Shown here: in pieces, positions 9,159 to 23,119 of the stretch
Layout of the letters: each line of letters starts with the position of its first letter
Numbering within the stretch: the stretch's first letter is position 1
Assembly (NCBI GenBank): GCA_015501585.1
Contig: JADNRY010000041.1
Coordinates: 62,001 to 126,000 of the forward strand
Reading direction: 5' to 3'
From: Rhodocollybia butyracea
Lineage: Eukaryota > Basidiomycota > Agaricomycetes > Agaricales > Omphalotaceae
DNA: 64,000 nucleotides
Made by a program: the position numbers and the translations under genes
Notes under the pieces: generated by a model
Databases searched by the model: none
Told to the model about the DNA's origin: nothing
Seen by the model: only the letters and a program-made list of their open reading frames with translations

Positions 9159-10743
9159 ATGCTGTTAGACTCTTATGACTGGCGGTCAAATCGAAAGCGC
9201 ACCAGACTGCTCATAATAATCTTTATTGTCCTCATTCTAGGCACACTTTTCTTCTCCAGATATACCACTTCCCTTGAATCTTCGCATCATGGTGAACTGG
9301 TAGCACAACAGCTGTTAGTGTCTACAGTCACTGTCACTGTACATGCTACTTCCACCTACACGTCTCCTCCCCATGTAGAAACAGTCACTATCGAAAAGGC
9401 CATTACTTCCCAGCCAGAACCTATAGTGTTCTCTCTGATAATGTGGTCTCGCAACTCTGCAGTCGAAGGAGCTCTTTTAATCAAGGTTCGTCTCCGAAAC
9501 CATAATCCATTTACATTTATCCACTCAGTTCATTGCAGACTATTTTAATGTATACAACTAGCCCAACTGAGTTCCATATCATCTGCGACCCTAGTGCTCG
9601 CGAGCTGCTTGAACATCGTTTCTCCCTTTTAACCAATCCTCGGCATCCTATCAAAGTCCGGTTCTATCAACCCTCGTTACAAGACATGAAAGACAGAATT
9701 TCCCGAGAAGGCTCAATACGCAGTGACCATGCCTCCGGTCTTCGTAAGTAACGTTGCTATCCGCATAATTACTTTTCTTAACTTTTAGATATAGCTGGTT
9801 TAATGAAACTTTTTATTCATGAGATCCTCCCTTCAAGCGTCACCAAATCTATCTACATCGACACAGACGCCTTCTTCATATCCGACCCAACATTTCTCTG
9901 GAATGTTTTCTCCCAACTCAAGCCCACTACCGCCATCGTCATGTCCTACCATCCCGACGAGAATTCACCGATGTGGAATTACGCTTCCAGGATATGCAGT
10001 TGTGTCATGCTTCTCAACTTGGAGAAACTACGTGAATTACGCTTGATGGACTCGAGTGTGTACAAGGAAGTAAAGGATGGTTCCTTTCCCGAAGCATTGT
10101 CTCCTCCTACATTCCGTGCCATGTACGGCGAGCCCGGGCCAAAAGGGTACGAGAACGTCAAACTCGGTGACCAGGGTTATTGGTGGGCCATCGTAGACAA
10201 CAGACCTGATATATTTGAGCCGCTGAGCTTTGACTTTGAAGTTACCAGTTGCCTCATGGACACGTATTCCATAACCTTGGGTGAAGATAGTAGTACAGAA
10301 GAAATCGAACTATCCCGACAAAGTCACACGAAAGGAACCCCTCAGGAGGTAAGTTTTTTCTTTAGCTGCATTTACTCTTATTCACAAATGATTAGGGTAT
10401 CCTGATCCGTCCAAAATTGCTTCATTTGTGAGTCCTGGCACTCTACAGCAAGATATTCTTGTTGACTAAAATTTTCAGTAACTGCTTATTTGGAGTGGAT
10501 GTATATATGAACTGGGAAGGCTGGTTAGATCCCACTAAATCGGTGACCAGACGATGGGGTCCCGCCATGTTCTATCATCACGGCTACAAGTGGATCTGGC
10601 TCAACCAAAGAGCACTGAACAAACCCACTGCACTACTGGTAGACATCGTCAACGTTACCGATGTGGTATTCGCAGATCTACAACAACTTTCTCGGAATCA
10701 TGCTATCAAGGAACACCGTTTGAACCAACCGCACCACTGGTAA
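9159..10743 (+). CDS. type II membrane glycosyltransferase, GT8/LARGE-like
   Basis: Five exons: 9159-9485, 9539-9743, 9789-10348, 10396-10427 and 10479-10743, phases consistent. A short basic tail (DWRSNRKRTR) precedes one hydrophobic anchor, residues about 18-35 (LLIIIFIVLILGTLFF), so the enzyme faces the Golgi or ER lumen. The catalytic part has FHIICDPSARELLEHRF, then SIYIDTDAFFISDP with the DxD metal/nucleotide-sugar motif, KLGDQGYWWAIVDN, and a C-terminal YHHGYKWIWLN histidine region. This pattern resembles GT8 and LARGE/xyloside-xylosyltransferase families. The sugar and acceptor cannot be told from sequence. Confidence 0.8.
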
Positions 10744-10944
10744 CATACCACTGTTATATATGCAAATCCACAGGTTGATTGAGATCATTCTATACATATT
10801 TCATCACAGGGAGGATCACCGATCATTGCGCATATTTTTTTCCATTGCCTCTACAGTCTCCCTAGAACTTATATATATACTTATAGTATGTACAACATAG
10901 AATGGTTCTAGAATCATACAACAAAATCACTCGCAGTGGTCCTC
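10744..10944. other. convergent intergenic spacer
   Basis: Short AT-rich spacer with TATATATA-like runs between the 3' ends of two convergent genes. It presumably holds both polyadenylation regions. Confidence 0.4.
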
Positions 10945-12345
10945 CTAGAGATTAAGAATGCCTTCCTTCCGCCCAAACGCAATACAAATCCGACAAAAGT
11001 CTACCCCATAATTAGTCCATTTCTCTTCCACATAGATTCTGCGTTCCTCGATATTGTCTACTGGGATGCCAGAAGTATCTTCCACGATTCGGAGAAACTC
11101 CGTATAGTCTGAACAACAGAGAAGAGAGATGAACTAAGTCAAAACACTGTCTAATAGGTTTCTCACCAGAAAGCCGCCTTTCACTGAGTTTTATGAGAGT
11201 GTCTCGGGGTAAAATCTGGTCAGGTAGTAATCCCCTAGACGTAGAAAGCTGCACGAAAACAAAAATAACATCAAATAAAAGCAGTTCGGAAGGAAGTGTA
11301 CACATGCCTTTATTCTATGGGCATTCAACTTCTGGAATACATCCGGTGATATAGGTGTTTTAGTGTCAAACTTCTTCGGCATGACTTGAACTATATCGTC
11401 TTCCTCCTCGCTGTCAGAAATGATGACCGGAGAGGATGATTTCACCCGCGATATAGGAGTCTGTACCGCCAGTGTAGTACTGGTCGAGCTCTCTGACATC
11501 ATCCTAGTACTAGATGTTTGAAGACAATCTGGGACAGCCATATCTTGATGCTGAAGGAGTAGATCGAAGGGCGTAGGAGGGTTGGGGTCAGGTGAAGGTG
11601 CATCTGCTCGATATAGACTGAAACGTTGTTTCGGAAGGTTCGATCCAGTTGTGACTTCCATACTGGGTTCTTTAGCTGTCCCATATCTCTTTATCAGATC
11701 AAAGTTGAGATATCTAAGGCAGAACACACCGTTTTTGACTTGGTTCACACGGCGCGCTGGGGCCCTCGTTTTCTGAATGTTCATCCCTCGAGAAACTTTC
11801 CCATCAGGCACTTGAGTCCTGGGTCTTTTCACCTTCCGTGGTGTCGACGAGGCCAAAGGAACTGGTGTGGTAGATGCTAATATCGTTATACGTGCGTCAA
11901 CGAACTTCCTTTGAAAGAGAATATGTATGAGATATAAACAAAACACTTGAAAAGAACTCACAAAACCTCTCGAAGCAAAGCCAAATCCGCAATCCCATGT
12001 TCCATTTTCAACTTGTTGCAATACGCTTCCGAGCACAGACTAGAGGGGTTTCAGCGAGAAGTGCAACAGTTATGACTATTATGCTCACGTATGATATCTT
12101 GCACTTAGATTGTGATTGTATTCGAGCTTCTCCGACGTTTCCTCCAGCCTCGTGCTTCGCTTCAATCCATTGGTCGAGTTTTCATCTGAATCAACATAGT
12201 GTACCGGAGTTTCTGGGAGCGAATCCTGAGGCGTTGTGGATAATGCCTTGCTTGTGAATTTCATCGAAGTCATGATGGCGCGATGGAAAGAGCGTGTCAG
12301 TGAGTCAACCATGCGCACATGTGCTTTTTTCACACGCCACGGCAA
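10945..12345 (-). CDS. unknown nuclear protein with acidic SUMO-interacting-like motif
   Basis: Read right to left from ATG 12345 (MPWRVKKAHVRMVDSL; an internal ATG is possible) to TAG at 10945-10947, with at least four short introns. After the first intron comes a conserved-looking helical part (CSEAYCNKLKMEHGIADL, then REV and KFVDARITILAS). A basic, Pro/Thr-rich middle follows, then SSPVIISDSEEEDDIVQV, a hydrophobic-acidic stretch like a SUMO-interacting motif. The C-terminus (LPRDTLIKLSERRLSGE, DYTEFLRIVEDTSGIP, VEEKWTNYGVDFCRI) is folded-looking. I do not recognise the family. Composition suggests a chromatin or DNA-maintenance protein, which is inference only. Confidence 0.6.
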
Positions 12346-13265
12346 TTCTTTGAGTTACCTAATCAGAGTTTGCCATACTTTTTCAAAGAAACTTGGAGGT
12401 GACGTAAGCCTTTTGCTTTGCTTTTGCTGCGAAACGTTCTGGTTATTACATGAATATGTATCAAAGTCTGGTTCTCGAGACTACGTTACTGGTATGAAAA
12501 GGCAAAATATCTGCGATTCTGAGTAAAAATGCAAGACCAGAGTATTGGGAGTGGGCATGGGAGTGTCAAAGCGTTACATCTGAGATGACGTCACTTTCTA
12601 CCTCCCGCAGGAATTTTATAACCGGCAAGCGGCAAGGCCCGCACCCGTAACCAAGACACTTATGCCATCGAGGTTGCGCTCGCGATATCCTAACTAGCCT
12701 GGCCAAGTCCCTTGCGATGCAATACATAAAATGGAGTGCTGAGCGCTGATCCAAAGAGCACTCCGGTGCGGGTAGCGGAAAGTCGAAAACGACGAGTCCG
12801 ACGATTTCTATTTCCGAAATCCTTGGAAGGAGGAAGGAGGAAGGATTTCACCCTTATTTTTATTTACGGGCGTGATAAGGCTTGATATTCACAAAAAAGA
12901 AGTGGCTGAAAACGGAAAACTGTAGTGCCGCATCCAAGTTTATGCCGTATAGATGTCGGAGCACGACTTGCACTTGTGCGGCTAATCTAGATACTTACCA
13001 CTGTACAGGGATACTCAATGGCCACTGACACTGTGACACTGGTCTGGACGACGATTAGCAGCTGAGTGTAATCAGGATTACGGAGTTCCCTAATAATCGG
13101 CCCGGCGGGTGAGGGGTTTCAGGTATGCGCCCTCGTCTATTTACTTAGAGCCCATCGATCTCCCATGCAGTTCTCGAGGCCCGTTCTATAAAAAGCCATA
13201 AGGATTCCCTGGATTCTGAATTTCGCCGATTTATTCTAGTCGCCTCCATTCACCCTCCCCCAACT
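12346..13265. other. long divergent intergenic region
   Basis: It separates the nuclear unknown (leftward) from the monooxygenase (rightward). At 920 bp it is far longer than the other divergent spacers here. It contains a near-perfect tandem AAGGAGG repeat near 12825-12845 and a TATA box close to its right end. No gene is supported. Confidence 0.45.
13185..13195 (+). promoter_or_regulatory. TATA box of the monooxygenase gene
   Basis: TCTATAAAAAG lies about 75 bp upstream of the ATG at 13266, followed by a pyrimidine-rich stretch (CCTCCATTCACCCTCCCCCAAC) just before the start codon, a common arrangement in strongly or conditionally expressed fungal genes. Confidence 0.6.
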
Positions 13266-15332
13266 ATGGCTAAATCCACTGCAGCTGCACTAGCAGAACT
13301 TATCAACGCTGCTCCCCAAGATACATTGGATGGTTCAGCCTCTCTTGACATCACAGACGTACATGTCAAGTATGCTGCAGAAACGGATAAGCGAATGCGC
13401 GCCGATGGGAGTACCCAGTTTGCTGATTTATCCAAAATTCCAGAGCTTACTTATTTGGCTAATGACCCTTGGGTTGACCATGACGTGTTGAATAAACAAA
13501 CGCCTACAATCAAAAATGGGGATCGTGTAAAGTTCTTGGTGCTTGGGGCTGGTTTTGGTGGCTTGTTGTTTGCTGTCAGGCTGATTAAAGCTGGGTTCAA
13601 ATCAGAGGAGATCCGGCTTGTGGATACTGCTGGTGGATTTGGGGGAACGTGGTATTGGAATCGGCAAGTTTTGCACGTTAACTCGAGAGTTTTGTATTGA
13701 TTTAACTTTAGGTATCCTGGATTGATGTGCGATACAGAAGGTACGCCGGACTTTAATAATGATCTCTTATATACCAAGCGCGTTAACCATAATTTAGCAT
13801 ACATATATCTACCACTCCTTGAAGAGACTGGATATATTCCGAAAAACAAATACTCATATGGGCCCGAAATCCGTGAATATACCAACCTCATCGCGGAGAA
13901 ATGGGGGTTGACCGACAAAGCCATGTTTCGCACAGAGATGAAAACTGCCGATTGGGATGAGGACAGTAAATGCTGGGCCGTGACGATGCAGGAAATGCGA
14001 GGTCCAAAAGAGTCCAATAAACCCATCACCATCCATGCCCAATTTATCCTTGTCGCCACTGGCGTCCTTAACTTCCCACAAATACCAAAGCTTCCAGGGT
14101 TCAACGAGTTCAAGGGACATCACTTCCATACTTCTCGTTGGGATTATGGATATACTGGTGGAGAACCTGGACAGAATCCTGCGCTTGAGAACCTCAAGGA
14201 CAAGCGTGTTGCTCTACTTGGAACTGGGGCGACTGCTGTCCAATTAGTGCCTCAGCTAGCAGAATGGGCGAGAGAGCTAGTTGTGTTCCAGCGCACACCG
14301 TCCGCTGTCGATTCGCGTGGTCAACGCGTCACAGATATTACCAAATGGAAGGAGGAGGTGGCATTCAAAGAAGGTTGGCAGTGCGAGCGGATGGCTCGTT
14401 TTGACTCTTATACCATTGGAGCACCAACTGGCGAGGATCTCGTAGCAGATGGGTGGACGAAGTCAGGGACTTATCACGCTCTCATTGGTGGTCCGTCCCA
14501 AGGTATCGTGCCACTCGAGAAGATCCCAGAGTATGTCACCTATTTACACTCGATCGACATCAAGCGAATGAATCGCATTCGAGCGCGAGTCGATGAACTG
14601 GTCCAAGACAAAACGACGGCAAGCAACTTGAAAGCTTGGTACCCAACCTGGTGTAAACGGCCCACCTTTCATGATGAATATCTCCCCTCTTTCAATCGTC
14701 CCAATGTCAGGTTGGTTGACACTGATGGTAAGGGGGTTGAGCGAATCACTGAACAAGGCCTCGTCGTCAATGACCAAGAGTACTCCGTCGACCTCCTGAT
14801 CCTTTCTACTGGCTACCGTGTCGGAAGCGGTAGTCCAGCAGACAGAGCTAACATGGTCATCAAAGGTCGAGGTGGTGTAGATATAAGTGACAAATGGGAC
14901 GAATCCATCGCCACACTCCACGGTGTGGTCTCACACGATTTCCCCAACCTTTTCTTTCCTGGTCCTTCTCAAGCATCCGCGACACCAAACTATACTCATA
15001 TGTTAGACCAAGCAGCAAAGCACGTTGCGTACATCATTGCCGAGGGCGCGAAAATGGCGAAAGTCGACAACTTTTCCGTCGAGCCTACTGTAGAGGCGGA
15101 GGAGGGATGGTCTGAGCAGATCATGATGGGGGCTGGGAACTTTTCGGCGCTGGTTGGATGCACACCTTCGTATCTGAATCGTGAAGGGGAAGTTAACAAG
15201 CAGAAACCCCTCGAGGAGCAGATGAAAGCAGCAAGGGCGAGCATTTTTCCTTTAGGGATGTTATCATACATTGAGACAATTGAGGCGTGGAGAAACAAGG
15301 GAGGATTGGAAGGTATCGAGGTGAAAGTATAG
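13266..15332 (+). CDS. Baeyer-Villiger-type flavin monooxygenase
   Basis: Two exons, 13266-13663 and 13712-15332, give 2,019 nt (672 residues). The FAD-binding Rossmann motif is FLVLGAGFGGLLFAVRL (residues about 90-106), followed by GGFGGTWYWNRYPG across the intron. The Baeyer-Villiger fingerprint FxGxxxHxxxWD is present as FKGHHFHTSRWD. The NADPH site is VALLGTGATAVQLVPQL. Such enzymes insert oxygen next to ketones using NADPH and O2; the substrate is not predictable. The intron uses a GC donor (G|GCAAGT) rather than GT. Upstream lies a long promoter with a TATA box, unlike its housekeeping neighbours, suggesting regulated expression. Confidence 0.88.
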
Positions 15333-15885
15333 TCAGGTGCGGAAGGGTGGCTTAAGGCTTGCCTAGATATTTTCGTTGTTTTCCATAGCCATTCTAGTAT
15401 TTTTTTGTATCTTGTAACTATATGCACGGTGCTTGGGCCAGAGGACGCCATACCAGCCGGACAAAGCAAGGTTTGTGTGATGTACCCCGCCTCACCAGTA
15501 AGACTAGGGAACCAGACGTCAATCCCTGGGCTCCTCGACCTTCGAGAGGGTTCTGTGGAAAGGCGTGAAATAGATCCCTGGAAACCGAAGCACTGGAGAG
15601 ACAGGATGGGTCTGTGACCATCTTCCACCAGTAGTTGTTGTTTGTGCGCCGACTGAGCTCTTCCAAGATTTGAGAACCTCGTCAGAGTCTGGGGATCAGC
15701 CTGGACTGTATTGAAAAAGTTGAAGTAACTAAGCTAGTTTACACAAATCTATCAGAAGGTTACTTATTCGTTCGAGTCGAGGGTACTCTGCCCCTGTGAC
15801 TTCGGTTTTCATCCTATGCACGTACGTACTCTGGTGTAAAACTGACAAACAACAATGCCAGTCGTTCCGTGTGGTACACACGCCT
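15333..15885. other. convergent intergenic region
   Basis: 3' flanks of the monooxygenase (+) and the DDX41-like helicase (-). Overlapping short frames occur on both strands, but none has family character or supported splicing. Confidence 0.45.
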
Positions 15886-18103
<2,218 letters not shown>

Positions 18104-18182
18104 GATGAACAAGAGCAAAAGCAGATGGTCACCCGGCCCGGAACTTATATAAAATCGATGGGCTGGATTACTTTCTTCACAG
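18104..18182. promoter_or_regulatory. 79-bp bidirectional promoter, helicase / GAL7
   Basis: All promoter and leader sequence between two start codons facing away from each other must fit here or extend into the genes. It contains TTATATAAAA at about 18145-18154 and a GC-rich block (CCCGGCCCGG). Confidence 0.6.
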
Positions 18183-19558
18183 ATGGCTGAGATTTTTGAC
18201 CCATCGACACACCCCCACAGACGTTGTACGTGGCTTCCCCTCTCACAACCCAAAAACTCAACGTTTGATACACAGATAACCCTCTTAACAATGAACATGT
18301 AATCGTGTCTCCTCATCGAAACAAGCGTCCTTGGCTCGGTCAAGTTGAGCCTCCCCAAAGTACTGAGCTTCCACAGTACGATCCAGCGTGTTATCTTTGC
18401 CCCGGAAACACCAGAGCTGGGGGGAGGAAAACCGAAGCATACAAGCACACTTTGATTTTCGAGAATGACTTTGCTGCAGTCTTGCCTCCTCCAATGCCCG
18501 AGGCTCCTGTTGCTCCTCATCATCTTCTCACCACCGATCCCGTAGGAGGCGTCTGTGATGTCTTGATCTTCCATCCAAGGCATGATCTTACTATATCAAG
18601 ATTGTCTGTACAAGATCTCCAGCGTATCATCGAAGAATGGATCAGCATCTATGTCAAACGTGGTTCGCAGGAGGGAATCAAGCATGTCCAAATCTTCGAG
18701 GTTTGCTCATCCGTTCAACTAATCAAATTCAACTTATTTTTCCTTAGAACAAAGGAGCGATGATGGGCTGCTCGAACCCTCATCCTCATGGCCAAATATG
18801 GTCGTTCACAGCAGAACCAACGATTCTTGCACGCGAAAAAGTCAACTTTATCGATTACTCTAAATCCATACACCCGCATTCGTCAGCTCCCAAGGGACCT
18901 CATGGTAAATAAACAACGCTCTGGATGGAAAACCTTGATTGATTCATCCAGGAAAACCATGCGTGCTATGCGAATACGCTCATACGGAAGTCAACCTCGA
19001 GAGTGCAGAGCGGGTCGTAGTCAAGAATGAACAATGGGTCGCTGTCGTTCCGTGGTGGGCATACTGGCCTTTTGAAATTCTACGTACGTGCTGGCCGATA
19101 TCTCAACACCTATCAGCAACTAATGCCCCCACAGTCCTCCCTTACCACCGTCACATCCCATCCATCTCGCACTTGACGTCCGAAGAAAAGACTTCCTTTG
19201 CCGATATCCTTTCCAAAGTCACCAAACGCTATGACAACCTCTTCTCCTGTTCATTCCCCTATTCAATGGGTATCCATCAGCGCCCAATTCCCTTGTCATT
19301 ACCAGAGGAAACCGACGAAGACGATATCGTACATCTACACCTACACTTTTCTCCACCTTTGCTACGAAGCGCTACGGTGAAGAAGTTTATGGCTGGGTGA
19401 GCTAACCGTTCAGGGATCCTATACCGCCATTGAACTAATCCCAATCTCTTTCAAGCATCGAGCTTATGGCCGAAGCCCAGCGCGACATCACTCCTGAACA
19501 AGCCGCAGCGCAGCTCCGGGCTTGCTCAGAGATTCATTACATGGATGCAAAGGAATAG
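18183..19558 (+). CDS. GAL7: galactose-1-phosphate uridylyltransferase (Leloir pathway)
   Basis: Exon 1 is 18183-18225, followed by 18276-18700, 18748-18904 and further exons to TAG 19556-19558. It begins [21 protein letters not shown] and continues [12 protein letters not shown]. The zinc-site pattern [12 protein letters not shown] and the active-site NPHPHGQIW (the middle His forms the uridylyl intermediate) are intact. Later motifs are [19 protein letters not shown] and SMGIHQRP with LHLHFSPP. The enzyme converts galactose-1-phosphate and UDP-glucose to UDP-galactose and glucose-1-phosphate in the cytosol. No other galactose gene is nearby in this window. Confidence 0.93.
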
Positions 19559-19961
19559 GAAATGGAAACTGGTCTTAACATTATACAATAAACCTTTATT
19601 CCCTCAGTCCGTCTTGAAAGCGATAGAGATGTAGAAGGACCAGATTACTGACTGAATGGCGCAGAAGCACCTTTGTTTGACCGCCTGCATGCGGTTTGCA
19701 TTCGGTGTAACTTGCGCAATGGAGTCGACGCCCACAGCGATTCATGTGGGCAAACAGAAATAAAGCATCAGAGTCTGATCAGAGTCAAAAAGAAAACTTG
19801 AATGTAGGAATTGCAAAATACAGCTTTGGCTTGCACCTCTACACAGAAAAAGACGTGTAAGGCCGACGATATACAATTCAGTACAAATGAACTCCTCATA
19901 CTTCTGTCTGTGAAGCTTGAAGAGTCGGGGATTGCTGCACAAGCAGTGTAGCTGAGGCATT
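19559..19961. other. convergent intergenic region
   Basis: Between the 3' ends of GAL7 (+) and the PNKP-like gene (-). An AATAAA-like signal (ACAATAAACC) lies shortly after the GAL7 stop. Minus-strand short frames here look spurious. Confidence 0.5.
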
Positions 19962-21891
19962 CTACTTCCCTTCGATCTGCAACCACATGCTCCAACACTT
20001 CCTTTCCTCCTCAGTACCCTCGAAAGCCCAATTAACTTTTCTAATCTCGAAAAAGCCCTCCGCCTTGTCAGGTTCTTCGTATCCACTTCGAAATGAAGTA
20101 AAGGCGAGGTAAGGCAAAAGTTGACGCTTTTCCTATACCACAGTAGTCAGATAAAGCTTGGATAAGAACCGTTCTCATCACTCAAGCTCACCTCTCGAGA
20201 TGCTACACATGGAGGAAGGTTGAATGCACGGTATAGGTTGTTGTGCCATGCAAGCTCCATCGAACCAGTAAAAATAAAGCACCTTGAACGAAAGAAGTTC
20301 ATAAAGTCATCCATATGCTAAACGTAGGGTAACCACAAACCTTGCAGGAACTTTGAATTTCCTAGCAACGTCGACATAGTGTTTCCTTGTCGGAGCATCG
20401 CGATTTGTATTATCTGAAGAACGTTTTAAGGACGGGTCAAGCTATGAACAACTCTAACTCACCAATAACACAACTAAGCCCTTGCTCTAATGCCTGCTCT
20501 ACTGCGGCTACACATTTTGACCTTGTTCCTAGTGTATCCTGGACAAAATATGAGCGAATACTTGCGAACCGTTCCATACGGGGTATCTGACCTGATTGAC
20601 GCGCTTGTAACCCTCCGGAGTAAAATACCGCTCACAAATAGTGGACTTGCCAAGAGCAGGATATCCCACAAAGATGACAATCTCTTGTTGCTTGGGCTCC
20701 GGTATCACAGGTATATTCGGGGAGAAAAGGGGCACTGGAAGAACTATATCTATACATGCACATTGTGTTTCGACGAATTGACTGGACTGACACTCGGGGA
20801 GACTCGAGACATTGAAACCATCGAGTGTATATTTTGTCTGAAGAGGTTTCTTCAAAAAGTACTCCTGGTGCACCAATTAGCAAGGAGAGTTTTGTATAAG
20901 GATCAAAGATGATTACTTCGGGTGTAAAAAAGGGTAAATCCACATTTTCGGCCCATTTTCGGTCCGTGGATGCAAAATCTCCTTCTCGGCCTGCGGCGTC
21001 GCCCACAAAGAAGGATGCGGCATGATCTATCCGCCTTGAGATATGAGGTCAATAAAAGGGTTCGAAAAATGTACCTATCTTCACTCCATCTTCTCTGGAT
21101 AACCTTGACAGCTCGTTCCATATTCCTGGCATTGGCTGAAAGCTCCATTCAATCGGAGTACCGTTAGACAAAAGAATCTACCAGCCTTTCTAAATTCATC
21201 TTTGGCCGTTGCGGCGAATAACCGAAAAGGAACAGAGGGAAGCTCTGCTGCTATAAGGGCAATCTTTTCTTTCCACGTAGTCAACGAGCCTTTGATATTC
21301 TGATTAGAAATTATGATAATCGAGTAACTAGTATCGACGTAAGTTTCTTTAACCTGATTCGAGACCAAAACTCACCCTTCAGAATTTAGCTCCTGTAATG
21401 CCTTCGGGACTCTATCTCTCCACCATTCCCATGCTGGAGGAGCACCTTTTGGGGCTTTCTTGACTGCACCCTTTCCAAAACTAGACTTGATCAAAGTACC
21501 ATCGAGATCAAACGCAGCGACTTTGGGCGAAGAGGTGGGCGTAAGATTCGTTGCATGAAGGCAAGTAACTTTACCGCCCAAAGGTGTGAGCCATCGAAAG
21601 GCACCAGTTGGCTTCGGTTCTTCAGGACACTTGCTAAAGAAAGGGTGAACTAGAAAGCATGAGCAATATTATGAGCAAGATTATGAAGCAGGTACCTTTG
21701 GCGACCTTGGCTTTCGAGCCCTCTACCAGCGATTCATCAGCTTCAGCAGGCCGTTTCTTCGACAACTTTGAAGGGGCTACAACTATGAGCAAGCTTCGTG
21801 TATATAAACGCGAGCAAGAATTCTGACCTGCATGAACAGCAGAAGACATTGTGGCACGCGTAAAAGAGCCGCGCCGCATTCCCGACCTCAT
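19962..21891 (-). CDS. bifunctional polynucleotide 3'-phosphatase/5'-kinase (PNKP-like)
   Basis: Read leftwards from ATG 21891 (MRSGMRRGSF) or 21849 (MSSAVHA) to a stop at 19962-19964, with many short introns. After a basic N-terminus (KLSKKRPAEADES) comes the HAD phosphatase: FDLDGTLIKS (motif I), IIIISNQNIKGSL (motif II), FVGDAAGRE (motif III/IV). The kinase follows: IVIFVGYPALGKST (P-loop), then CVIDNTNRDAPTRKHYVD. The C-terminus ends near W-MWLQIEGK. PNKP cleans DNA ends (3'-phosphate removal, 5'-OH phosphorylation) for break repair in the nucleus. S. cerevisiae Tpp1 has only the phosphatase, so both halves here match the animal/S. pombe type. Confidence 0.85.
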
Positions 21892-21955
21892 GATCTTTCG
21901 CTTTCGTCAAACCCTTGGGCACCTCACAAGGAATCATTTCTCCAGAACTTCTATA
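21892..21955. promoter_or_regulatory. short bidirectional promoter, PNKP-like / NUDT5-like
   Basis: 64 bp separate ATG 21891 (minus) from ATG 21956 (plus); it is 106 bp if the PNKP-like protein starts at 21849. No TATA box is seen. Confidence 0.45.
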
Positions 21956-22983
21956 ATGTCCCATCAGCCGAAAATCGTATCAATCCAAGACCTTCCAACT
22001 CATGAAGCCAAGCCAGTTTAATCCTCGAGTCTTTTGAGTCCGAGAGCTAAACTTCCAGATCTCGACAGATGGATCACTTTGAAAAAGATTACTTATACTG
22101 ATGCAGAAGGGAAAGAGGTTTATATGCCATAAATACAGTATCAACTGATGCAATATTCAATCTCTGTGCAGCGTTTATGGGAAGTAGCTCAGCGCAAAAC
22201 ACGCAAGTCTTCCGGAATCGATGGTGCGCATCAAACAACGCGTCTCTGTTCACCTCTAGATCATCTTGGAATCCAGCTGTTGCTATTTTGGCCATCCTCA
22301 AATCCAAGACGAACGATTTTCCTCCTTCCATTGTTGTCGTCGAGCAGTATCGTCCTCCGATTGACAAGTACATCGTTGGTAGGTTCGACCAATTTATGTA
22401 TGCGAAATGACATCTATATCTGTCTTTAGAACTTCCAGCTGGCCTCATCGATGAAGGGGAAACTCCAGAACAAGCTGCTATTCGTGAGCTGGAAGAAGAG
22501 ACAGTGAAACCTTTCTCAATGTGTACTCAAACTGGAATTGAACCTCGTCATACAGGGATACAAAGCCGATTCAGTCGTTGAGTCATCACCGGTCCTGGTA
22601 GCAGATCCTGGTCAGCTTGTCAGTTTCCTAGTCAACTTATCATCTCAGGACCTTACAGGAATGACCAATGCCAACATGAAGCTCGTTGTCCTTAATGTCA
22701 CCCTCGCGGATAAACTGGAGACCCCAGATCAAAAACTTGATGCAGGAGAATTCATCGTACGAAGGGTAATAGAACTAAAGGGACTACTTGCCGAACTCAA
22801 AGGTGAGTAATTTAACAGACAGGAAAAAATGCTCATCTCAGCACTCCGGCAGTTTATGATAGCAAGGTCAACAGACTCAATTCCTTTCCAAACGAATTGC
22901 TGAGTAGTTTTCAGGGTTTCATTCTTGATGCTCGTCTCCACCATCTGGCGGCTGGATACACAATGGCCCTTAAAGGTATATAG
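21956..22983 (+). CDS. Nudix hydrolase, NUDT5/YSA1-like ADP-sugar pyrophosphatase
   Basis: Several small exons end at TAG 22981-22983. Recognisable parts in order: [55 protein letters not shown], and the Nudix box [23 protein letters not shown], which is interrupted by an intron between T and G. The C-terminus is [20 protein letters not shown]. The family hydrolyses ADP-ribose and related nucleotide sugars. The 5' end is unclear: from ATG 21956 the frame ([19 protein letters not shown]) meets TAA near 22017, in the same frame as the downstream conserved part, and I could not find an intron that removes it cleanly. Confidence 0.8.
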
Positions 22984-23119
22984 ACAACTCGAAGATCTAT
23001 ATATAATCACGATGAGCACTACCATATACATTTCAACAGTCAAAAATCTGGCAGTCAAGTCATCTAAGAGATCTACACGAACATCTGTGCTCTTGCACTG
23101 TTTATCATATCGACGGTTG

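Noticed and set aside
12566..12754. 62-codon minus-strand frame in the promoter region of the monooxygenase
   Set aside because: No splice sites, no family character, no conserved start context.
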